NCBI GenBank assembly: GCA_900554415.1
Contig: USGU01000031.1
Span: 1-9,591 of the forward strand
Source of the DNA: an uncultured Lachnospiraceae bacterium
Lineage (GTDB): Bacteria; Bacillota; Clostridia; Lachnospirales; Lachnospiraceae
DNA length: 9,591 nt
Direction: 5' to 3'
A model generated the notes under the pieces. It ran no database searches. It saw nothing but the letters and a program-made list of their open reading frames with translations, and was not told the DNA's origin. Below, in pieces: positions 5,446-9,591 of the stretch (the stretch's first letter is position 1; each line of letters opens with the position of its first letter). The position numbers and the translations under genes were made by a program.

Positions 5446-5503
5446 CCTAACCACCACCCCACCGCATGAGAGGGCACATCAGGTGCAGGGCAACCGGGTT
5501 AGG
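5446..5503 (+). other. Structured leader of the DtxR-like operon (possible)
   Basis: CCTAACC (5446-5452) and GGTTAGG (5497-5503) are perfect complements that would close a domain containing the hairpin GCAC-ATCAG-GTGC (5474-5486). The closing stem ends 7 nt before AGGAGG (5510-5515). It does not match a riboswitch consensus I know. The half-sites could instead be protein-binding. Confidence 0.3.
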
Positions 5504-5519
5504 ACAATCAGGAGGAACC

Positions 5520-6359
5520 ATGGAGGAAAAGATAAAAGAGGACAACAGGATTGAACTGTCACCATATTCAAAAGCTGAACTGGAAGCCGACATACTGGAA
5601 TTTCTATGTCAGCAGAACAAGAAGAACATCCCGGTAACAGAGCTCCAGATATCGCAGCATTTCGGTGTGATAAAAAAGACCCTGACCGCTATCCTGAAAC
5701 AGATGTTGGAAAAGGGCTACATCTATCCATACCAGAAAAATGAAGTGATACAACTGACCCCATACGGCATCCGGGAAGGCAACGAATATCTGTACAGACA
5801 CCACTCCATCAGCCAGTTTCTGCAGTTCATCGGTGTAGGCGAGGACACGGCAGACCAAGACGCTTGTCGTGCGGAACACATATTGACAGATGAGACCGTA
5901 CAGGCACTCTGCCGGTTTGTAAATGATGACAATCAGCATTACGAAAGGAAAACCCGCAATTCAGACCTGACAGACCGGTATGCACCGGGCGTATATGAAG
6001 GTATGATGCAGATTTACAGCATGGAGCAGTGCCGTCCGAGAAAATTTCAGGAAGAAAATGCACTTTATACCGGCAGAATCTTCTTGGAAATTACCAGAGA
6101 AGGATGGCTTGAATTAGAGTATGCCAAAGAGAAATATCAGAAGAAGTTGTGGTACAAGAACTCAGACAGCAGGGAAGAACTGGCATGGACAGAAGCAGTC
6201 CACGGGGAAAAAGGAGAGCGGATTCCTGCAAATGCTTTCGAATTTGTACTGAAAGCCAATGAAGTATTAAGAGAAGGGCATCTGCTGATTGCATTTACGG
6301 AAGGCAATGAAAAGCCAAATATGTGGAACAGCGCACAGCTTGAAGTAGTATTGTGGTAG
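5520..6359 (+). CDS. DtxR/MntR-like metal-dependent winged-helix regulator with unassigned C-terminal half
   Basis: A 279-residue protein. Residues about 21-88 form a winged helix (LEADILEFLC, ELQISQHFGVIKKTLTAILKQMLEKGYI, VIQLTPYGI). Residues about 90-135 match the DtxR dimerisation/metal domain: LYRHHSISQFLQFIGV, then DACRAEHILTDE. H94, C116, E119 and H120 correspond to the metal ligands H79, C102, E105 and H106 of DtxR, so metal-responsive DNA binding is likely. Which metal is not determined. Residues about 140-279 are not the SH3-like domain of DtxR and I do not recognise them. ATG 5520 is chosen because GGAGG is at 5511-5515; an upstream ATG at 5466 has no ribosome site. It lies 16 nt upstream of a related gene and behind a palindromic promoter. 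Confidence 0.75.
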   Translation: MEEKIKEDNRIELSPYSKAELEADILEFLCQQNKKNIPVTELQISQHFGVIKKTLTAILKQMLEKGYIYPYQKNEVIQLTPYGIREGNEYLYRHHSISQFLQFIGVGEDTADQDACRAEHILTDETVQALCRFVNDDNQHYERKTRNSDLTDRYAPGVYEGMMQIYSMEQCRPRKFQEENALYTGRIFLEITREGWLELEYAKEKYQKKLWYKNSDSREELAWTEAVHGEKGERIPANAFEFVLKANEVLREGHLLIAFTEGNEKPNMWNSAQLEVVLW

Positions 6360-6375
6360 GAGTATCAGAGACATC

Positions 6376-7212
6376 ATGGATGAAAGAATGGAAATCGGGA
6401 AATTATCCTCCAATCAGGTGAAATATCTGACCTTATTGGACGAATTTGAAAAAAAGAAAATGGTGCAGAAGCGAGGCATTGTACAACTGGTAGCGGACCG
6501 GTGCGGTGTCAAGCATGCGACGGTCAGCCGCTTTATAAAATCCTGCGGGGAACAAGGCTATCTGCATGAAGATTTGACGCTGACAGAGAAAGGCAGACGG
6601 ATACTGGCATGGAATCAGAAACTGGAAGCAGATGTGCGGGACTATCTGACAGAACTGGGAATGGATGAAGGCATCCATGATTTCACAAGAGGCATTCTGG
6701 AAAGTGTGGATTATAACATCATTGAAAATGCCATCAGCAAACGTGACTTTATCAGCAGACACCGAAATATGCAGAAAGCATCCCCGGTGGTAACGGATAT
6801 CAGTGACATCATCGACCCCGGAGAACATCAGGTGCGCATCGCACTCTTTCGAATCAATCCTCTGGAGCGCACGCAGAAATCCATGGCAGACCGGGGCTTC
6901 GAGAGAATGGCTAAAATCGTGCACAATCAGGAAGAAAGCTATCTGGAACTGACGGTAAAGGAAATGCATGCCATGTCGAGGGTAGACGGTCAGGATATGG
7001 CAGGTCATCTGGCTTCCCTCAAATATCTGAGCCATGGCAGTCTGAAAATGGCGGAAATCAAGGATGGGAAAGTAAGGATTCCACTGAATGTATGCACCTA
7101 TGAAATCTATGACCATGGCATTATCTGGGGAAATGTCAGCATCACTGTAGCGTGTTCCGTAGGAGCTGCCCATATGCCGGAAAGCACAGCCAGATTGATA
7201 TTTATTCTATAA
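6376..7212 (+). CDS. DtxR-like paralogue lacking metal ligands, winged-helix regulator
   Basis: A 278-residue protein of almost the same length as its upstream neighbour. Residues about 14-75 are a winged helix (GIVQLVADRCGVKHATVSRFIKSCGEQGYLHEDLTLTEKGR). The next helical region (about 78-120) aligns in layout with the DtxR metal domain, but H94 and the CxxEH of the neighbour have no counterparts (ILAWNQK and FTRGILES instead), so metal sensing there is probably lost. The C-terminal half seems to share its pattern with the neighbour. Both end in a G-x-x-x-I segment followed by MPESTARLIFIL here and MWNSAQLEVVLW in the neighbour. It may work as a partner of the first regulator. ATG 6376 follows GGAG (6359-6362) at a long 13-nt spacing, so the start is less certain. 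Confidence 0.65.
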   Translation: MDERMEIGKLSSNQVKYLTLLDEFEKKKMVQKRGIVQLVADRCGVKHATVSRFIKSCGEQGYLHEDLTLTEKGRRILAWNQKLEADVRDYLTELGMDEGIHDFTRGILESVDYNIIENAISKRDFISRHRNMQKASPVVTDISDIIDPGEHQVRIALFRINPLERTQKSMADRGFERMAKIVHNQEESYLELTVKEMHAMSRVDGQDMAGHLASLKYLSHGSLKMAEIKDGKVRIPLNVCTYEIYDHGIIWGNVSITVACSVGAAHMPESTARLIFIL

Positions 7213-7234
7213 CAGATGAAAATATTTATAGAAT
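7204..7234 (+). repeat. 9-bp inverted repeat at the end of the regulator operon
   Basis: ATTCTATAA (7204-7212, including the stop codon) and TTATAGAAT (7226-7234) are perfect arms around 13 nt. No T run follows, so it is at most a weak terminator or mRNA-end hairpin. Confidence 0.5.
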
Positions 7235-7283
7235 CATTTACTGGGTCTGAGCAAAACAAAAGTTGAAAAAATTGGTTTGCAAA

Positions 7284-7320
7284 TTGATAAATGTACAATA
7301 TTCTGTTATAATAATGTACA
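7284..7320 (+). promoter_or_regulatory. Promoter and YefM-type operator of the second toxin-antitoxin pair
   Basis: TTGATA (7284-7289), 17-bp spacer, TATAAT (7307-7312). Overlapping it, TGTACAATATT (7292-7302) and AATAATGTACA (7310-7320) form an 11-bp inverted repeat with one mismatch, 7 bp apart. TGTACA is the core motif bound by the E. coli YefM-YoeB complex, so this is a strong candidate for antitoxin autorepression. Confidence 0.8.
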
Positions 7321-7338
7321 AAGAAAGGAGGAGTTACA

Positions 7339-7602
7339 ATGCCAATAATAAAACCAATTACAGATTTAAGAAATACAAATGAAATATCTGAAATATGTCA
7401 CAAACAACAGCAACCAGTATTTATTACAAAAAATGGTTATGGAGATTTAGTAGTTATGAGTATGGAAACTTATGAAGAATTACTCAGCACAAATCAGATT
7501 GATAAGGCAATTTTTGAAGCAGAACGGGAAGTCGCAGAAGGTGCAGAATTATTAGATGCACGTGAGGCATTGGGAGAACTCAGGAGGAAACACTTTGGAT
7601 AA
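7339..7602 (+). CDS. Phd/YefM-family antitoxin (pair 2)
   Basis: An 87-residue antitoxin. MPIIKPITDLRNTNEISEICHKQQQPVFITKNGYGDLVVMSMETYEELL is the typical Phd/YefM DNA-binding and dimerisation domain. The acidic helical rest (about 52-87, IDKAIFEAEREVAEGAELLDAREALGEL) would wrap the toxin. GGAGG (7327-7331) is 7 nt before ATG 7339. The promoter upstream carries paired TGTACA motifs, the known recognition core of YefM. Its end overlaps the toxin start by 8 bp. It is related to, but clearly diverged from, the antitoxin at 1792-2052, so the two pairs are unlikely to cross-neutralise fully (inference). Confidence 0.9.
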   Translation: MPIIKPITDLRNTNEISEICHKQQQPVFITKNGYGDLVVMSMETYEELLSTNQIDKAIFEAEREVAEGAELLDAREALGELRRKHFG

Positions 7603-7897
7603 ATATACCGTAAAAATGTTTCCACAGGCATATAGAGATATTGATAAGATATACGAGCAGGCATTTCTTGTTAGTAATTATGCTGATGATGCAATCGCAC
7701 TGGCAGAAAAACTTGAAAAAGCAATTTTAAGTTTGGAAGAACAGCCATATCGAGGGGCAGAAAGAAAATATGGATTTTATGCTTTTAAAGGATATAGGCA
7801 GTTGATTGTAGAAAATTATATTATCATTTATGAAGTATTTGAAAATGAAAAAGTTGTTGCAGTGGTAACTGTAAAATATGGAAAAAGTGAGTTTTAG
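7595..7897 (+). CDS. RelE/ParE-superfamily toxin (pair 2)
   Basis: A toxin of 100 residues: strand KYTVKMFPQAYRDI, helices DIDKIYEQAFL and DAIALAEKLEKAILSLEEQPYRG, then FYAFKGYRQLIVENYIIIYEVFENEKVVAVVTVKYGKSEF, the ParE/RelE order of elements. The frame is open upstream to an ATG at 7556, but that ATG lies deep in the antitoxin gene with no ribosome site. TTG 7595 has AGGAGG (7582-7587) 7 nt upstream and gives a family-length protein beginning MDKYTV. The TTG start overlaps the antitoxin stop region by 8 bp. A terminator follows at 7932. The target (mRNA or gyrase) is not deducible by eye. Confidence 0.85.
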   Translation: MDKYTVKMFPQAYRDIDKIYEQAFLVSNYADDAIALAEKLEKAILSLEEQPYRGAERKYGFYAFKGYRQLIVENYIIIYEVFENEKVVAVVTVKYGKSEF

Positions 7898-7931
7898 AAT
7901 CAAGAAATCTCACTGAAATATAAAGGGTACT

Positions 7932-7961
7932 AAAAAACGTCACAATTTGTGGCGTTTTTTT
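7932..7961 (+). terminator. Terminator of the second toxin-antitoxin pair
   Basis: AAAAAACGTCAC (7932-7943) pairs with GTGGCGTTTTTT (7949-7960), 12 bp with one G-U, loop AATTT, ending in seven T residues. The A run on the other side could let it work in both directions. Confidence 0.85.
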
Positions 7962-7988
7962 AGTGCAGGAAAAGGAGAGGACGAGCTT

Positions 7989-8306
7989 ATGGATTCGCTG
8001 ACACAGATAAAATTAGCAGATCAGCCGAATATTATGGCGTTGTTGCAGACGTTGGAAGATAATCGGTTGAATAAAGAAAAACAGGAAGTAGAAGCACTGG
8101 TAAGCTGCCTTGACAGCATGGAAGAACAGTATGGAAAGATGCTGGGAGAGATGCAGGGAATACGGGAAGAACTTGGAAGAATGGGAGAAGGTCAGACAAA
8201 AATACAACTTTCCGATATAACAGGACAGGCTCAAAAGAAGATACAGGAGTTTGGAGAACAGTTAAAGAAAATGAAAGAAAATCTTGTTAAGTCTGCAAAA
8301 CTTTGA
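7989..8306 (+). CDS. Accessory coiled-coil protein, probably truncated (DUF6674-like?)
   Basis: A 105-residue, highly charged, helical protein. Positions about 25-70 (EVEALVSCLDSMEEQYGKMLGEMQGIREELGRM) and about 80-102 (AQKKIQEFGEQLKKMKENLVKSAK) look like coiled coils. The pattern recalls part of DUF6674-like proteins carried by Firmicute integrative elements, but those are longer and this is a weak recollection. AAAGGAGAGG is 6-10 nt before ATG 7989; the frame extends upstream to 7947, inside the terminator, without a ribosome site. The protein ends abruptly at TGA 8304-8306, and another protein-like frame begins at once (8303-8353). This suggests a truncated or frameshifted gene. It is soluble, with no signal or membrane segment. 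Confidence 0.5.
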   Translation: MDSLTQIKLADQPNIMALLQTLEDNRLNKEKQEVEALVSCLDSMEEQYGKMLGEMQGIREELGRMGEGQTKIQLSDITGQAQKKIQEFGEQLKKMKENLVKSAKL

Positions 8307-8353
8307 CAGATGAAGAATACCGGAAGAAACTATATCAGGAATTAGGAATATAA
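8303..8353 (+). pseudogene. Short C-terminal gene remnant
   Basis: Overlapping the previous stop in another frame, TTG ACA GAT GAA onward reads LTDEEYRKKLYQELGI and ends at TAA 8351-8353, just before a terminator. It resembles a protein C-terminus (SHOCT-like in flavour), either the shifted end of the 7989 gene or debris of another gene. Confidence 0.4.
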
Positions 8354-8357
8354 GTGG

Positions 8358-8409
8358 AAAAGACTGTTGTGAAGTGGATGATACATCTACCGAGCAACAG
8401 TCTTTTTTT
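8358..8409 (+). terminator. Long-stem terminator
   Basis: AAAAGACTGTTG (8358-8369) and CAACAGTCTTTT (8395-8406) form a 12-bp stem. The loop contains a second stem, GTGGATG with CATCTAC. A T run to 8409 follows. Confidence 0.85.
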
Positions 8410-8482
8410 GCCAGAAACTTACTGATTAAAATTTTTCAATAACATCAAAAACAGAGTGTGCCAAAAAAATAATTTCTCGCAC

Positions 8483-8503
8483 TAATGAGAACAATTCTCA
8501 TTA
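8483..8503. promoter_or_regulatory. Fur-box-like palindrome
   Basis: TAATGAGAA (8483-8491) and TTCTCATTA (8495-8503) are perfect 9-bp arms around CAA. The core TGAGAACAATTCTCA resembles the 7-1-7 Fur box TGATAATnATTATCA. It lies about 280 bp before Fec-type transporter remnants, which supports iron control. It is not directly at the promoter at 8616-8644. Confidence 0.6.
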
Positions 8504-8587
8504 ACAATCCCAAAAACATGGATTTTAGACCAAAAAAGAAAGAAATAGCAGGAAAACGAGAAAAATAAGCGTTTTCAATATAACAGT

Positions 8588-8644
8588 TTCGTACCCTGAG
8601 GTACGGAAAATGGCGTTGACAAATAATGTGAAATATAATATTTT
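8588..8644 (+). promoter_or_regulatory. Promoter with an adjacent GTACC palindrome upstream of the transporter remnants
   Basis: TTGACA (8616-8621), 17-bp spacer, TATTTT (8639-8644). Directly upstream, CGTACC-CTGA-GGTACG (8590-8605) with flanking TT/AA forms a symmetric site. Downstream, GTTGGCTAAC (8661-8670) is a near palindrome reminiscent of DtxR half-sites. It reads as a regulated promoter whose original first genes are missing. Confidence 0.55.
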
Positions 8645-8693
8645 TAAAACAAATAGTTGTGTTGGCTAACCCGAGGAAAGCAGGACTAAACGA

Positions 8694-8771
8694 GTGGAAT
8701 TTACAAAGCGTATTTTACCCATTATTGTAAGACGGCAAATTAAAATAGGCGATAACGGCAAATTATTTTAG
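8694..8771 (+). CDS. Possible short ORF or leader peptide, doubtful
   Basis: GTG 8694 with purine-rich AGGAAAGCAGGA about 7 nt upstream opens a 25-codon frame (MEFTKRILPIIVRRQIKIGD...) ending at TAG 8769-8771, in the same frame as the permease remnant that follows. It is the first open frame after the promoter at 8616. It may be the stump of a gene cut by the deletion, or chance. Confidence 0.25.
   Translation: MEFTKRILPIIVRRQIKIGDNGKLF
8732..8765 (+). repeat. Direct repeat ACGGCAAATTA
   Basis: ACGGCAAATTA occurs at 8732-8742 and 8755-8765, 23 bp apart, just before the permease homology starts near 8781. It may mark the deletion boundary or a binding site. Confidence 0.5.
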
Positions 8772-9107
8772 GTTAAATCCTCCTCCCTTGGAATCAACGT
8801 TAATGCAATGCGTATCGTGATTTCACTGATTGCCGTATTACTTGCAAGTATTTCCACCGCAGTAGCCGGAGTAATCAGTTTCTTAGGACTGATTGTTCCA
8901 CATATCGGAAGAATTCTGGTAGGAAGCGACCACAAGGCATTAGTACCATTCAGTGCTTTGTTCGGAGCGTTTACATTCCTGCTGGCAGATACCATCGGAA
9001 GAACGATAGCTGCTCCGTATGAGGTATCCGCATCCATCATTATGAGTGTGGTCGGAGGCCCATTCTTCATCATTCTGTTAAGGAGGTCTAAGAAGTATGC
9101 GAAGTAA
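8772..9107 (+). pseudogene. FecCD-family iron-siderophore ABC permease, 3' remnant
   Basis: FecCD/BtuC-type permeases have about 330 residues and 8-10 membrane helices and move siderophore-, heme- or cobalamin-type ligands with an ATPase partner. Only the last third remains: SLGINVNAMR (the cytoplasmic coupling region), hydrophobic segments VISLIAVLLASISTAVAGVISFLGLIV, the family motif GLIVPHIGRILVGSDH, LVPFSALFGAFTFLLADTIGRTI, and VGGPFFIILLRRSKKYAK. The frame opens after TAG 8769-8771. The first ATG (8808) lies inside the domain without a ribosome site. About 200 N-terminal residues are missing. It overlaps the start of the ATPase gene by 11 bp, as in an intact transporter operon. Confidence 0.85.
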
Positions 9108-9352
9108 AGAAAAGAATATGGATTTGACTTCTACAGAGAATGAAGCAGCAAAGAAAGCGAAAAAAGCGGATAAGTGGACAGCGTCAGCGTGTATGGATTG
9201 CAATGGCTCTTTGTCAGGGAACCAAGACACTGTTCCTCGATGAGCCGATTACCTATTTGGATATCCGGTATCAGATTGAGATCCTGCAACTGTATGGCAT
9301 TGAGCTTGGTGTGACAAGGGTTGATGGACAGAAGTTCGTGCTGGCGGTGTAA
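9097..9352 (+). pseudogene. FecE-type ABC transporter ATPase, internally deleted and frameshifted
   Basis: The original start is preserved: ATG 9097 with AAGGAGG (9080-9086), reading MRSKEKNMDLTSTENEAAKK and stopping at TGA 9241-9243 in that frame. In another frame, from about 9173, comes GQRQRVWIAMALCQGTKTLFLDEPITYLDIRYQIEIL, which is the ABC signature end, Walker B (LFLDEP) and D-loop region. It is followed directly by YGIELGVTRVDGQKFVLAV and TAA 9350-9352. Walker A, the Q-loop, the first part of the LSGGQ signature and the H-loop are all absent. At least two internal deletions have removed most of a roughly 250-270-residue protein. It is non-functional and sits right after the permease remnant. 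Confidence 0.85.
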
Positions 9353-9419
9353 GAAGAAAATAGTAGCAGAACGACAAGAAATAAAGGGGAGGGAACTCCC
9401 ACAGGAGAACAGAAAGAAG

Positions 9420-9591
9420 ATGAAAAATCCTTTAAAAGTAGTATGGATCGTGCTTGGATTTCTTTGTCTGGGACTTGGTACGATAGGAATTGTACTTCCT
9501 ATCCTGCCAACGGTTCCGTTTTACATGGCAACACTGTTTTGCTTTGCAAAGAGTTCTAAGAAACTGCACGACTGGTTCATAGGAACGAATT
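9420..9591 (+). CDS. DUF454/YbaN-family inner membrane protein (N-terminal part)
   Basis: The first 57 residues of a small membrane protein cut by the window end. VVWIVLGFLCLGLGTIGIVLPILPTVPFYMATLFCFAKSSKKLHDWFIG shows two hydrophobic segments (about 7-29 and 31-45) and the family pattern G-x-x-G-x-x-LP-x-LPT-x-PF followed by CFA-x-SS-x-x-LH-x-W. The biochemical function of the family is unknown to me. ATG 9420 is preceded by AGGAGA (9403-9408, 11 nt) and AGAAAGAAG immediately upstream. It follows the ATPase remnant by 67 bp, with a small GGGAG-GGAA-CTCCC hairpin (9387-9400) between, and probably belonged to the transporter operon. Completeness cannot be judged. Confidence 0.8.
   Translation, partial: MKNPLKVVWIVLGFLCLGLGTIGIVLPILPTVPFYMATLFCFAKSSKKLHDWFIGTN

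Noticed and set aside
5466..5519. Upstream ATG start for the first DtxR-like protein
   Set aside because: No ribosome site is present, and the translated stretch (MRGHIRCRATG...) lies in the structured leader. ATG 5520 has GGAGG.
6433..7173. Long open frame on the minus strand opposite the second regulator
   Set aside because: It is antisense to a better-supported gene with operon context, has no ribosome site or recognisable domain, and is rich in Cys, His and Phe as expected of a shadow frame.
9140..9352. Independent gene starting at ATG 9140
   Set aside because: The first codons are an out-of-frame reading of the lysine-rich ATPase N-terminus. Only the part from about 9173 has homology, so it is part of the broken ATPase gene.

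Overview
The window looks like chromosomal DNA of a low-GC, gut-type Firmicute, most likely a Lachnospiraceae-like Clostridia. This is inferred from the protein style (clostridial PyrI/PyrB, AbiEi/AbiEii and class B sortase variants), strong AGGAGG ribosome sites and AT-rich intergenic DNA. No taxon can be fixed from the sequence alone.

Layout. (1) 1-183: the 3' end of a group II intron on the + strand, with the last codons of its reverse transcriptase/maturase and domains V and VI. It stops 44 bp from the end of pyrI. (2) 228-1689, minus strand: the pyrBI operon (aspartate carbamoyltransferase catalytic and regulatory chains) with a clear promoter. (3) 1731-2356: a Phd/YefM-RelE/ParE-type toxin-antitoxin pair, divergent from pyrBI. 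(4) 2507-3214: a class B sortase gene that has lost its start and membrane anchor. (5) 3216-5277: an AT-rich AbiE module. It has a promoter enclosed in a 16-bp inverted repeat, an intact AbiEi antitoxin, an AbiEii toxin gene broken by a 5-bp tandem duplication, a UPF0175-like small gene and a terminator. A 39-bp promoter-bearing direct repeat lies on both sides of this module (3216-3254 and 5394-5432). (6) 5394-7212: a two-gene operon of related winged-helix proteins. The first has DtxR-type metal ligands, the second has lost them. Its promoter carries a 19-bp perfect palindrome. (7) 7284-7961: a second Phd/YefM-ParE pair with paired TGTACA operator motifs and a terminator. (8) 7989-8409: remnants of an accessory coiled-coil gene and a terminator. 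(9) 8483-9591: a Fur-box-like palindrome and a promoter, then 3' remnants of an iron-siderophore ABC transporter (FecCD permease, FecE ATPase with internal deletions), then the start of a DUF454/YbaN membrane protein.

Interpretation (inference). Next to the housekeeping pyrBI genes lies an accessory region that looks like a decaying metal or iron-uptake island: sortase B, DtxR-like regulators, a Fec-type transporter and DUF454. It is interspersed with three addiction modules, one of which has lost its toxin. The least explained parts are the paired DtxR-like regulators with a shared unassigned C-terminal half, and the duplicated promoter segment flanking the AbiE module. I see no CRISPR array, tRNA or rRNA.
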